A DNA stretch of 64,000 nt from Terricaulis silvestris (lineage in GTDB: Bacteria; Pseudomonadota; Alphaproteobacteria; Caulobacterales; Aquidulcibacteraceae). The notes beneath the pieces were generated by a model, which saw only the letters and a list, made by a program, of their open reading frames with translations, was not told where the DNA came from and searched no databases. Location of the stretch: positions 1,948,501-2,012,500 of the forward strand of contig NZ_CP047045.1 of the NCBI RefSeq assembly GCF_009792355.1, read 5' to 3'. Of the stretch, positions 46,218 through 55,341 are shown piece after piece. Numbering within the stretch: position 1 is the stretch's first letter; every line of letters begins with the position of its first letter. Both the position numbers and the translations under genes were made by a program.

Positions 46218-47030
46218 TTAGTAGTTCGCGCCAGAGGGGCCATCCATTGGGCTTTCTGCCGGCACATGTGGGCGTTCTTCTCGCACCGCGGGTTCCACCG
46301 GAGGACGGGCCGACGCGCCAATATCGGCGCCACCACGCACCTGGCTCTCGGTCAAGCCATCGAGCACGGCGTCGGCGATCAGATCGCAATAGAGCTGGAT
46401 CGCGCGCGCGGCGTCGTCGTTGCCTGGGATCGGGAACGTGACTTCGTCCGGATCGCAATTCGAGTCGACGATGGCGACAACCGGGATGCTGAGCTTGCGG
46501 GCTTCCTGGATGGCGATGGCTTCCTTGTTGGTGTCGATCACGAACATCAGGTCCGGAACGCCGCCCATTTGCGAGATGCCGCCGAGCGAGCGGTCGAGTT
46601 TGTCGCGTTCACGGGTGCGGTCGAGCACTTCGCGCTTGGTGAGGCCGACAGCGCCACCGGCGGCGATCGTCTCGAGCTCACGAAGACGCGCGATCGACTT
46701 TGAAACCGTTTGCCAATTGGTCAGCGTGCCGCCGAGCCAGCGCGAGTTCACGTAATACTGCGCGCAACGCTGAGCCGACGCTTTGATCTGCTCAGAGGCC
46801 TGGCGCTTGGTGCCGACGAACAGCACGCGGCCACCCTTCGCGGCGACTTCGCGCACCTTGAGCAGCGCTTGGTGCAGCAACGGCACCGTCTGCGACAGGT
46901 CGATGATGTGGATGTTGGACTTCTGACCGAAAATGTATCGGTCCATTTTCGGGTTCCAGCGGTGGGTCTGGTGTCCGAAGTGCGCGCCAGCTTCCAAGAG
47001 CTGACGCATGCTGAATTCAGGCAGCGCCAT
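46218..47030 (-). CDS. rpsB: 30S ribosomal protein uS2
   Basis: 270 residues. [69 protein letters not shown] and [22 protein letters not shown] are the uS2 blocks. A C-terminal extension of about 35 residues, rich in Pro/Glu, follows the core. ATG 47030 with AAGGA upstream. A promoter lies at 47169-47197, giving a leader of about 130 nt, long enough for S2 autoregulation. Confidence 0.98.
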   Translation of the reverse strand: MALPEFSMRQLLEAGAHFGHQTHRWNPKMDRYIFGQKSNIHIIDLSQTVPLLHQALLKVREVAAKGGRVLFVGTKRQASEQIKASAQRCAQYYVNSRWLGGTLTNWQTVSKSIARLRELETIAAGGAVGLTKREVLDRTRERDKLDRSLGGISQMGGVPDLMFVIDTNKEAIAIQEARKLSIPVVAIVDSNCDPDEVTFPIPGNDDAARAIQLYCDLIADAVLDGLTESQVRGGADIGASARPPVEPAVREERPHVPAESPMDGPSGANY

Positions 47031-47168
47031 AGGTTCGTTCCTTTTCCGGTTTGCCGCCACGGGAAAGACCCTGGTTCCACCCTTTTTCCGGGAGAAACTT
47101 CGGGACCGGATGGAGGAAACGGCCGCTTTCAGACCGCCCCGCCGCTCCCGCGTGCGAAGTGAGGCGCG

Positions 47169-47197
47169 GATATAGGGGATTGGGCCTGAGGGAGCAA
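47169..47197 (-). promoter_or_regulatory. Candidate rpsB promoter and long 5' leader
   Basis: On the minus strand TTGCTC (47197-47192), 17-nt spacer, TATATC (47174-47169). The 130-nt leader to ATG 47030 contains a hairpin, CTTTCCC (minus strand, 47067-47061) with GGAAAAG (47047-47041), with one mismatch. Its 3' arm overlaps the AAGGA ribosome-binding site. This suggests translational feedback by S2, which is known for rpsB leaders in other bacteria; applying it here is inference. Confidence 0.5.
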
Positions 47198-47264
47198 GGC
47201 GAAGCCCTGGCATGGCCGCCATCCCTCCGGGCGGGCCAGAAACGCCACGCCTGCGCCGTCCGGC

Positions 47265-48506
47265 CTAGCGCCGCACCGGGTTGTAGCGGTCGCGGAGGCG
47301 GGTTTGGCGGGAGACGAGCGGCTGCTCGACGCCTTCGATGAAGACCGCCGTCGGCGCGCTTTGCACTTCCAACGGGTCGCCGTCCCAGATTACCACGTCG
47401 GCCAGATAATTGCTCTCGAGGCGGCCGATGTTCCCCGCGCCGAAGATCTCTGCGGGCGTTCGCGAGATCGCCGCGAAGGCGGCGTCCCACGGCAGACCGT
47501 TGGCGACGGCGTTGCCGGCGAGTTGCAACACTAGGCGCGGTTGCTGCGCGTCGCCCGCGCTTGGCGCGATGGCGATCTCAACGCCGGCGGCGTGCAGCAG
47601 CGCGGCGTTGTCGAGCCGCGCGGACAGCTGTTCGAAACTCGAGGGCAGGTTGGTGAGCACGTTATCGAGGATCACCGGCATGCGCGCCGCGGCAAGTTCA
47701 TCAGCGACTTGCCAAGCTTCGCCGCCACCTTGGATGGCGATGCGCAGGCCGGGGTTCCCGCGCTTGAAGCGCAACAGGCGACGAATGTCCGCCGCGCTCT
47801 CGACATGTACGAGCAACAACCCCTGCCCGCGCGCGAATGGCGCAAGCGCCGCGGCGTCGATCTCATTCAGCACCGCGCCGCCTTGGCCGCTGCGGTAGCG
47901 GTTCGGGTACTCGCGTGCGTCCTGAAGCGCGGCTTCGAAGGCGGGCCACACGGCGGCGCGGGAGCTCCCGGTACGCGTGGCGCCAGTTTCGCCGAGTTCG
48001 ACGACCATAAAGGCGCGTTGCTGGAAGACGCTGTCGGGATCGCCGCTGAGCGACACCAGCGCGCCGCGACCGCCGAACATGGTGGCTGTCTCGGATGGCG
48101 CGATGGCGGCGCGGGTGACGCCTTCCATGCGGGTGATTGCGATGGCGGTGACGTCGGGGTTGAAGGCGCGGCCGGCGTCGGCGGCGGCGGCGATCAGGTC
48201 GCCCTCCACGCTGGCGTCATCCGGTGCGCCTGAACCGTTGATCTCCGACAGGCCGAGCGAACTCATGGCGGCGAAGGCGCCAGGCGTCACGAAGCGGCCC
48301 TGCGCTTCGACGATGCGCGCGCCGCGTGGCCCACCGATGTTTTCACCAACAGCGGAGATGCGGCCATCGACGATGAGCACGTCGCCATTTTCGATCGTCC
48401 CGGCCGCGCCGTTAGTGACGACGCGGCCGTCGCGGATCAGCACGGTTTCAGCGGCGGCCGGCGTTGCGATTATCGCGGCGAACAGGAGTGCGGAGAGCAG
48501 TCTCAT
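47265..48506 (-). CDS. Amidohydrolase-family protein lacking metal ligands (probably catalytically inactive)
   Basis: A 413-residue exported protein with signal peptide to about residue 19 (TPAAAE). The amidohydrolase frame is clear: VLIRDGRVVTNG, the beta-sandwich, and the terminal NIGRLESNYLADVVIWDGDPLEVQSAPTAVFIEGVEQ. The metal-binding HxH after FVTPG is replaced (GAFAAMSSLGL) and no later His/Asp metal set is visible apart from the VHVESAADI loop. It follows an intact paralogue by a 4-nt overlap, suggesting a non-catalytic partner subunit. A 234-nt spacer separates it from rpsB. Confidence 0.85.
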   Translation of the reverse strand: MRLLSALLFAAIIATPAAAETVLIRDGRVVTNGAAGTIENGDVLIVDGRISAVGENIGGPRGARIVEAQGRFVTPGAFAAMSSLGLSEINGSGAPDDASVEGDLIAAAADAGRAFNPDVTAIAITRMEGVTRAAIAPSETATMFGGRGALVSLSGDPDSVFQQRAFMVVELGETGATRTGSSRAAVWPAFEAALQDAREYPNRYRSGQGGAVLNEIDAAALAPFARGQGLLLVHVESAADIRRLLRFKRGNPGLRIAIQGGGEAWQVADELAAARMPVILDNVLTNLPSSFEQLSARLDNAALLHAAGVEIAIAPSAGDAQQPRLVLQLAGNAVANGLPWDAAFAAISRTPAEIFGAGNIGRLESNYLADVVIWDGDPLEVQSAPTAVFIEGVEQPLVSRQTRLRDRYNPVRR

Positions 48507-49879
48507 TGGGTGGGCTCCCGATAGGTTTGGCCAAGTTCGAAGTCGGATCTGTGATCCTGGCCTCCACCGCGTTCGTACATCAACGCGCCGTCGATATAGA
48601 CCTGCTGCGCTACCGCGTAGCTCGACAGCGGATCGGCGGACCAGACTACGACATCAGCGCGGCGGCCCTCTTGCAGCGTGCCGGTTTCGTCTTCAACGCC
48701 GAGCGCGCGGGCGGGATTGCGTGAAAGCCAAGTCCAGACTTCGCCACGGCTGATCTCGACGCCGGCGCGACGCCCATCGGCCCACGCTTTCGCGGCCTCC
48801 TGGTTCAAGCGTTGACCGCCGATGTCGCTGTCGGAGTGAACAATGGCGCAGGCGCCAGCGGCGTGCACAAACGGGATGTTCTCGCGGATGCCGTCATAAG
48901 CTTCGATCTTAAAGCCCCACCAATCGGCCCACATCGCCGAGCAGATGTTCTCGCGCGCGAGCATCGGACCAATTTTATAGGCCTCAACGGCGTGGTGGAA
49001 GGCGGCGATTTGGAAGTCAAACTCGTGGGCAATCTCGATGGCATTGGCCATTTCGTCGGCGCGGTAGCAGTGCCATTGCAGCAGGATTTCGCCGCTTAAT
49101 ACGCCCGCAAGCGTTTCCAGCTGCAGATCACGATCCGGCGCTTCACCGTCGCCGTTCTCGGCGGCTTCAAGCTGTTCGGCGTAGTGCTGGGCGCGGATAA
49201 AGGCGGCGCGATAGCCGGCAACCGTTCCCATGCCGGTCGCGGGCGATGAATTGCGTTCGCCATAGACGCGCGCGGGGTTTTCGCCGCAGGCCATTTTCAA
49301 GCTTTGCGGCGCGTCAGGAAATTTCATCTCTTGCACGGTGATGGCGCCGAGTACGGGCCGCAGCGTGACGCCGCGGCCGCCGAACAAGTTCGCTGAGCCC
49401 GGCAGGATATGGAGCGTGGTGACCCCGCCCGCGACAGCGCGGCCAAAGCCGGGGTCTTGCGGCCAGACGGAATGCTCGGCCCAGACTTCCGCGGTGTTGG
49501 GGCTGGTGGCCTCGTTGCCGTCGGCGGTCGCATCAATGCCGGGCGATGGATAGACGCCGAGGTGCGAGTGCGCATCTATGATGCCGGGCGTGACGAAGCG
49601 GCCGGTTGCGTCGATCACAGTGGCGCCGGCCGCGTCGATGTTCTGCCCGACGGCGACGATGCGACCATCGCGCATCAGGACGTCGGCGTTGGCGAACTCA
49701 CCGCCATTGCCGTCGAGCACTGTGGCGTTGCGAAGGAGCGTCGGCTGAGACGGGCGCGGCGTGTAGCTTGAAGCGTAGGGCTCGCGCGCTGTGGTCTCGG
49801 TGTCGGTGGCAGCAGGCGTGGTGGCGCACGCCGCCAGGCACAGTCCCGCGCCAAGCGCGATCAGCAGACGATTTCTCAT
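48503..49879 (-). CDS. Amidohydrolase-family lipoprotein
   Basis: A 458-residue secreted metal-dependent hydrolase. Signal peptide with lipobox LAAC, Cys18. The amidohydrolase core contains the metal site HSH in FVTPGIIDAHSHLGVY. Later catalytic-region His residues lie in LQWHCYRADEM, FHHAVEAYK and IVHSDSDIGGQRLNQEAAKA. The C-terminal sandwich is GTLQEGRRADVVVWSADPLSSYAVAQQVYIDG. Likely substrates are imidazolone/dipeptide-like amides, but specificity is unknown. ATG 49879 follows GGAGGGGA; the upstream extension is an artefact. Coupled to the degenerate paralogue downstream (ATGA). Confidence 0.9.
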   Translation of the reverse strand: MRNRLLIALGAGLCLAACATTPAATDTETTAREPYASSYTPRPSQPTLLRNATVLDGNGGEFANADVLMRDGRIVAVGQNIDAAGATVIDATGRFVTPGIIDAHSHLGVYPSPGIDATADGNEATSPNTAEVWAEHSVWPQDPGFGRAVAGGVTTLHILPGSANLFGGRGVTLRPVLGAITVQEMKFPDAPQSLKMACGENPARVYGERNSSPATGMGTVAGYRAAFIRAQHYAEQLEAAENGDGEAPDRDLQLETLAGVLSGEILLQWHCYRADEMANAIEIAHEFDFQIAAFHHAVEAYKIGPMLARENICSAMWADWWGFKIEAYDGIRENIPFVHAAGACAIVHSDSDIGGQRLNQEAAKAWADGRRAGVEISRGEVWTWLSRNPARALGVEDETGTLQEGRRADVVVWSADPLSSYAVAQQVYIDGALMYERGGGQDHRSDFELGQTYREPTQ

Positions 49880-50025
49880 GTCCCCTCCGTCACGAGCATT
49901 TGTGAGCGATGGCCAGGGCCAGACAAGACTTTGCACGCCTTTCGGGAGAAATCTGCGACGAGCGTGCCGCGCGGGTCTGGGTTTGAGGCTCGATCTGCGC
50001 GAAGGTGACGCAAAGGGAGGCAAGG

Positions 50026-51183
50026 ATGGCGACTGTCCAGCGGATCGGATCGCTCGACATCGCGCGCGGGCTGATCGTCGCGGTGATGGCGCTGGATCAT
50101 GTGCGCATTTTCTTTTCGAGCGCGCAGTTTGATCCAGTCGATCTCAGCCAGACGACGCCGGACTGGTTCTTCATGCGGCTGGTGACGCACATCTGCGCGC
50201 CAGGATTTTTCTTCATCGCCGGATTTGGCGCAGCACTTTCGGAGCAGAACGGGCAATCGAAGCGCGCGCTCGCGGGGTTCTTGCTGACACGCGGGCTTTG
50301 GCTGATGGCGCTTGAGTTCACAGTGATGGGCGTGGCGTGGTCGTTTGGGTTTAACGGCTGGTTTTGGTTCGGGGTAATCTGGAACTTAGGCGCTTCGATG
50401 ATCGTGCTGGCGGCGCTGATCTTTGCGCCGCGGCTCATCCTGTTGATCGCGGCACTCGCAGCCGTGCTGTTGCAGGAGCAGTGGCTGGCGTTGATCCCGT
50501 ACCAGGAAGGCTCGATCTGGGCGCTGTTCGCGACCGGCGGCGTTTGGGCTGCGCCGGAGCTTGGACCGAAGTTGGTGCTGTTTCCACTGTTGCCATGGCT
50601 GAGCTTAATGGCGATCGGCTACGCGGCGGCCCCGATGCTTATGCGCAATGACAAACCACGTGGCGCGCTGATCATGGCGACGGGTATCATTCTGCTCATT
50701 CTCTTTGTAGCGGCGCGCGTGCTCGGACTTGGGGGCGGCGTGGCGCCGGACGACCCGCAACAGGTTCTGGCATTCCTCAATGTCGAGAAGTATCCGCCGT
50801 CGCTGCAATTCACATTGCTGACGTTGGGCGCGTTGCTGACATTCTTTGGCGTCGTGGCGACGCTTGAGGCTCACCGGCGGCCGATGCGGATGCTGCATCC
50901 GTTGCGCACGTACGGGCGTGTGCCGTTCTTCTTCTACATCCTGCACATTTATCTGATCCACGGCGCGGCGCTGTTGTGCGCGGCGCTGTTTGCGTGGCCG
51001 CGCGACCATCTGTTCTGGCCTGGCACGTCCTGGCCGCAGCTGACGCCGCCGGACGGCTACGGCTTCGGCGTACTCGGCATTTACCTGATGTGGATCGCGG
51101 TGCTGATCGTGCTCTACGCGCTGTGTCTGTGGTTCGCGGGCGTGAAAGCGCGCCACCGCTGGTGGTGGCTGCGCTACCTCTAG
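50026..51183 (+). CDS. DUF1624 / heparan-alpha-glucosaminide N-acetyltransferase-like membrane protein
   Basis: A 385-residue polytopic protein with about ten helices. The family start RIGSLDIARGLIVAVMALDHVRIFF is conserved, and FMRLVTHICAPGFFFIAGFGAAL contains the His residue implicated in acetyl transfer in the eukaryotic relatives. YGRVPFFFYILHIYLIHGAALL is the late conserved block. Probably acylates a surface sugar or lipid, but no glycan genes are near. GGGAGG precedes ATG 50026. The stop TAG overlaps the dnaE stop (CTAG 51180-51183). Confidence 0.87.
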   Translation: MATVQRIGSLDIARGLIVAVMALDHVRIFFSSAQFDPVDLSQTTPDWFFMRLVTHICAPGFFFIAGFGAALSEQNGQSKRALAGFLLTRGLWLMALEFTVMGVAWSFGFNGWFWFGVIWNLGASMIVLAALIFAPRLILLIAALAAVLLQEQWLALIPYQEGSIWALFATGGVWAAPELGPKLVLFPLLPWLSLMAIGYAAAPMLMRNDKPRGALIMATGIILLILFVAARVLGLGGGVAPDDPQQVLAFLNVEKYPPSLQFTLLTLGALLTFFGVVATLEAHRRPMRMLHPLRTYGRVPFFFYILHIYLIHGAALLCAALFAWPRDHLFWPGTSWPQLTPPDGYGFGVLGIYLMWIAVLIVLYALCLWFAGVKARHRWWWLRYL

Positions 51184-54100
51184 ATCACGCGCTCGACGCC
51201 GCGGGCGGCTTTCAGCGCGGCGCGGGCGGCCGGCGCGCCTGACACCAAGGTGCGCGCTCTAAGCTCGATCTCGCGGCCGTCTTTCAGCCGGAGCACGAGT
51301 CGGAGCGGACGCGCCTCACCCGGATTGGGCTTCGGCAACGCCGTGATGGTTTGCGCCAGGAGTTCGAGCGGCGCACCTTCTTTCAGGACGATACGGAGAT
51401 CCTCCTGCGTGCGCGCTTCGGCGGCTTCGACCGGCTCGAACGTGTCGGCGGCGAGCTTCATATCACCATCGCGCCAGCGCACGCGGCCACGGAAGACGAA
51501 CGCCTTACCGACTTCGAGCACATCGCGCGCCTGCTCGACATACTCAGGCATCACCATGCCCTCGAAATCGCCAGTGGGGTCTGACATGGAGACGAACGCC
51601 AACGTCCCGCCGGTCATGGCGGGGCGATACTGGATGCGTCGAAGCACGCCACCCATCGGATACGAGCGCGGCTCGGTTTCACCGTCGTCGAGGATGTCGA
51701 CGTAAGTTTTGTAGCGATCACCTGCGTCAAGGAAGAAATCCGACAGCGGGTGGCCTGAGAGATAGAAGCCGACGCTTTCGCGCTCGGCGTCGAGTGTATC
51801 CTGCGCCGACCATGCCGGCGCTTTCGGAAACGCTGGGCGCGCGCTTGGTTCTTCGGCGCCGAACAGGCTGGTTTGCGCGCTGGCGCGCTCTTCGGCGACA
51901 CGTTGGGCGTAGAGCGAGATCGTTTCGCAAGCCGCCAACGCGCGGGCGCGGTCCGGCTCGATGGTGTCGAATGAGCCAGATTTGGCCAGGTTTTCGAGTT
52001 GACGTTTGTTGACCGACTTCGGATCGATGCGCTCGGAGAAATCGTAGAGCGCCTTGAAGGGTCCGTTGGCTTTGCGTTCGGCGACGATAGTCTCCATCGC
52101 CGCAAGGCCAACATTGCGCAATGCACCAAGCGCATAGCGTACGGCGACGCTGCCCTCTTCCGTGGGTTGCACGCTGAAATCCGCTTCCGACGCATTGAGG
52201 TCCGGCGGCAGCACCGGTGCGCCGATGCGGCGGGCGTCTTGATAGAAACTCGCGAGCTTGTCGGAGTTCGAGATATCGAGGCTCATCGAGGCGGCCACGA
52301 AGTCCACCGGGAAGTGCGCTTTGAGATAAGCGGTCTGATACGCGACGACGGCGTAGGCGGCGGCGTGAGACTTGTTGAAGCCGTAGCCGGCGAATTCTTC
52401 GACCAGATCGAAGATGTGGGAGGCCAAGTTCTCGTTAACGCCCTTTTCTTTTGCGCCATCGATGAAGCGCGACTTCTGCTTCGCCATTTCGGCGGGCTGT
52501 TTCTTACCCATCGCGCGGCGGAGCAAATCGGCTTCGCCCAGGCTATAACCTGAGAGCACCTGCGCGATCTGCATGACTTGTTCTTGGTAGACGATGACGC
52601 CGTACGTCTCTTCCAGAATCGGCTGCAGCGTCTCGTGCAGATAGTCCGGCTGCTCGCGGCCGTGCTTCACGTTGGCGAAGCGGTCGATGTTTTGCATCGG
52701 GCCCGGGCGATAGAGCGAGATGAGCGCGATGACGTCTTCGAGCGAGGTTGGCTTCACCTTGCGCAGCGTGTCACGCATACCCTGACCTTCGAGCTGGAAC
52801 ACACCGAATGTCATGCCGGAGCGCATCAGTTCATAGGTAGCTTCGTCGTCGTAGCCGGTGGCGTCGAGATCGATCTCGACGCCGCGTGCGCGGATCGACT
52901 TCACTGCGCGATCGATAACGGTGAGCGTCTTCAGGCCGAGGAAGTCGAACTTCACGAGCCCCGCCGCTTCGACCCACTTCATGTTGAACTGGGTGGCCGG
53001 CAAGTAAGCGCGCGGATCGCGGTAGAGCGGGACGAGATCGATCAGCGGCCGATCGCCGATCACGATGCCAGCCGCGTGCGTGGAAGCGTTGCGGTAGAGG
53101 CCTTCGAGTTCGAGCGCCGTGTCCGTGAGTTCGCGGATCTCCGGCTCGTTCCGGCGCATCTCCTTGATCTTGTCTTCGGTGTCCAACGCTTGCGCGAGGG
53201 TCACCGGGTTCGCCGGGTTGGCCGGGATCAGCTTGGCGAACTTGTCGACCATGTGAAACGGCAGCTGCATCACGCGACCGACGTCGCGCACCACGGCGCG
53301 CGCTTGCAGTGTACCGAACGTGATGATGTGAGCGACGCGGTCTTCGCCGTATTTGTTCTTCACGTAGTCGATGACTTCGCCGCGGCGCTCCTGACAAAAG
53401 TCGATATCGAAGTCCGGCATCGAAACGCGTTCGGGATTGAGGAAGCGCTCGAACAGCAGACCCCACCGCAGCGGGTCGAGGTCGGTAATTGTCAGCGCCC
53501 AGGCGACAACGGAGCCCGCGCCCGAACCGCGGCCCGGGCCAACCGGAATACCTTGCGCCTTCGCCCACTTGATGAAGTCCGAGACGATCAGGAAGTAGCC
53601 CGGAAACTGCATCTGCGTAATTACGTTCAACTCGTACGCCAGCCGCTTCTCGTAGTCCTCCATCGGCGCGGCGAGGCGATCGCCGAGTGCTTTCAAGCGC
53701 GCCCTAAGGCCGGCCTCCGCCTGTGCCTTCAATTCCGCCGGTTCGTCGCGACCGCGCTTGGTGTCGAAGCGCGGCAGGATTGGTGCGCGCTTTTCGACAC
53801 GGACGGAACAACGGCGCGCGATCTCGGACGTGTTCTCGATCGCTTCGGGCAGATCGGAGAACAGCTCCGTCATCTCCTTGGCGGATTTGAAATAGTGGTC
53901 CGGCGTAACGCGCGGGCGATCCTCTTCGCCGAGGTACGATGAATTGGCGATGCACATCAGAGCATCGTGCGATTTGTGGCGCTTGCGTTCGCTGAAGCGG
54001 ATGTCGTTGGCAGCGACGATCGGCAGGCCGTGCTTGTAAGCGAGGTCAATCAGCGCGCCTTCGGTGTCGGCCTCGATGCGTTCGCCGTGGCGATGAAGTT

Positions 54101-54596
54101 CGACGTAGAGCCGATTGCCGAATACGCCGGCGAGTTGCTTCAGCGCGGCTTCGGCGATGTCGGTCTTGCCTTCGGCCAGCAGCGGCGCGAAGGCGCCATC
54201 GCCGCCGCCAGTGAGCGCGATCAAGCCTTCGGCGTGTTCGAGCACGCTCGTGAACGGCACGTGCGCGTCTTCGTTACCGGCGGTGTCGAGAAAAGCGGCG
54301 CTGGAGAGGCGCATCAGGTTGGCGTAACCGGCGTTGGTTTGCGCGTAGAGTGCGAGCACACCGGCAATGCCGCCCTCGCCTTTCACGTCAAGCGCGAGGC
54401 CAACGATGGGCTGGATGCCGGCTTCGGCCGCGGCTTCGGAAAATTCGAGAGCGCCGAACAGATTGTTGGAATCCGCCAGACCAAGCGCCGGCATTTCGTG
54501 CTTGGCCGCAAGCTTGACCAGGTCCTTCACCTGCACCGCGCTTTGCAGCAGCGAGTAAGCCGAACGGGCGCGGAGGTGGATGAAGGGCTGGGTCAT
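51180..54596 (-). CDS. dnaE: DNA polymerase III subunit alpha
   Basis: Replicative polymerase, 1138 residues. The N-terminal PHP domain (FIHLRARSAYSLLQSAVQVKDLV, ALGLADSNNLFGALEF) shows substituted metal ligands (HLRARS rather than HxHS), i.e. an inactive PHP as usual. The palm has VGPGRGSGAGSVVAWAL and the catalytic Asp pair in MPDFDIDFCQERR (about residue 395). YQEQVMQIAQVLSGYSLGEADLLRRAMGKK (finger) and VEEFAGYGFNKSHAAAYAVVAYQTAYLKAHFP (beta-binding region) follow. A tandem HhH and an OB-fold are C-terminal. ATG 54596. Followed by lolD after 55 nt on the same strand. Confidence 0.98.
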   Translation of the reverse strand: MTQPFIHLRARSAYSLLQSAVQVKDLVKLAAKHEMPALGLADSNNLFGALEFSEAAAEAGIQPIVGLALDVKGEGGIAGVLALYAQTNAGYANLMRLSSAAFLDTAGNEDAHVPFTSVLEHAEGLIALTGGGDGAFAPLLAEGKTDIAEAALKQLAGVFGNRLYVELHRHGERIEADTEGALIDLAYKHGLPIVAANDIRFSERKRHKSHDALMCIANSSYLGEEDRPRVTPDHYFKSAKEMTELFSDLPEAIENTSEIARRCSVRVEKRAPILPRFDTKRGRDEPAELKAQAEAGLRARLKALGDRLAAPMEDYEKRLAYELNVITQMQFPGYFLIVSDFIKWAKAQGIPVGPGRGSGAGSVVAWALTITDLDPLRWGLLFERFLNPERVSMPDFDIDFCQERRGEVIDYVKNKYGEDRVAHIITFGTLQARAVVRDVGRVMQLPFHMVDKFAKLIPANPANPVTLAQALDTEDKIKEMRRNEPEIRELTDTALELEGLYRNASTHAAGIVIGDRPLIDLVPLYRDPRAYLPATQFNMKWVEAAGLVKFDFLGLKTLTVIDRAVKSIRARGVEIDLDATGYDDEATYELMRSGMTFGVFQLEGQGMRDTLRKVKPTSLEDVIALISLYRPGPMQNIDRFANVKHGREQPDYLHETLQPILEETYGVIVYQEQVMQIAQVLSGYSLGEADLLRRAMGKKQPAEMAKQKSRFIDGAKEKGVNENLASHIFDLVEEFAGYGFNKSHAAAYAVVAYQTAYLKAHFPVDFVAASMSLDISNSDKLASFYQDARRIGAPVLPPDLNASEADFSVQPTEEGSVAVRYALGALRNVGLAAMETIVAERKANGPFKALYDFSERIDPKSVNKRQLENLAKSGSFDTIEPDRARALAACETISLYAQRVAEERASAQTSLFGAEEPSARPAFPKAPAWSAQDTLDAERESVGFYLSGHPLSDFFLDAGDRYKTYVDILDDGETEPRSYPMGGVLRRIQYRPAMTGGTLAFVSMSDPTGDFEGMVMPEYVEQARDVLEVGKAFVFRGRVRWRDGDMKLAADTFEPVEAAEARTQEDLRIVLKEGAPLELLAQTITALPKPNPGEARPLRLVLRLKDGREIELRARTLVSGAPAARAALKAARGVERVI

Positions 54597-54651
54597 GATT
54601 CGGCCCGCCTAATATAGGCGCTGGTGGGCCGAAACGCGCCGCCGGAACAGC

Positions 54652-55341
54652 TTACTTCTTTTGCACCAGATGGCCGTGATCCACGGACATCACGCGATCC
54701 ATGTACTTCGCCAGCTCAAGGTTGTGAGTAGCGATCAAGGCCGCTGCGCCCTCGTTGCGGACCAGATCGCTGAGCGCGGCGAACACCACCGTCGAGGTAT
54801 CGGGATCGAGGTTGCCGGTCGGCTCGTCTGCCAGGATCAGCACAGGGTTGTTGATCATGGCGCGCGCGATGGCGACACGTTGCTGTTCGCCGCCCGAAAG
54901 CTGCGCTGGCTGGTGACGCAGCCGATGCCCCAGATTCAACACACCGAGCAAACGTTCGGCCTCCGCCAACGCTTCACGCCGTGGCCGCCCAGCGATCAGC
55001 GCGGGCAACGCCACGTTATGAATTGCGTCGAATTCCGGCAGTAGGTGATGGAACTGGTACACGAAACCGATGCGGTTGCGGCGGATACCGGTGCGTTGTT
55101 CGTCGTTCGCACTCCAGCCGGAATGGCCTTCGATCAAGACATCGCCGCCACTCGGGCGTTCCAACATGCCGGCGGCGTGCAGCAAGGATGACTTGCCCGA
55201 ACCAGAGGGTCCGATCAGGCCAACGATCTCGCCGGGCATGATGTGCAAATCGACCTTGTCGAGCACGACGAGTTCGTCTTCGCCGGACTGGTAGCGGCGT
55301 GAGAGATCCTTGAGCGTCAGGACGGGCGCGACGTTACTCAT
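54652..55341 (-). CDS. lolD: Lipoprotein-releasing system ATP-binding protein LolD
   Basis: ABC ATPase, 229 residues, that powers extraction of lipoproteins from the inner membrane. Walker [13 protein letters not shown]-loop [18 protein letters not shown], signature [15 protein letters not shown], Walker [13 protein letters not shown] and the H-loop ATHNLELA are all present. ATG 55341. Overlaps lolC by 8 nt. The window carries four predicted lipoproteins as possible clients. Confidence 0.98.
   Translation of the reverse strand: MSNVAPVLTLKDLSRRYQSGEDELVVLDKVDLHIMPGEIVGLIGPSGSGKSSLLHAAGMLERPSGGDVLIEGHSGWSANDEQRTGIRRNRIGFVYQFHHLLPEFDAIHNVALPALIAGRPRREALAEAERLLGVLNLGHRLRHQPAQLSGGEQQRVAIARAMINNPVLILADEPTGNLDPDTSTVVFAALSDLVRNEGAAALIATHNLELAKYMDRVMSVDHGHLVQKK

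Noticed and set aside
52578-53942. 454-codon plus frame antisense to dnaE
   Set aside because: Antisense shadow of a well-conserved polymerase region.
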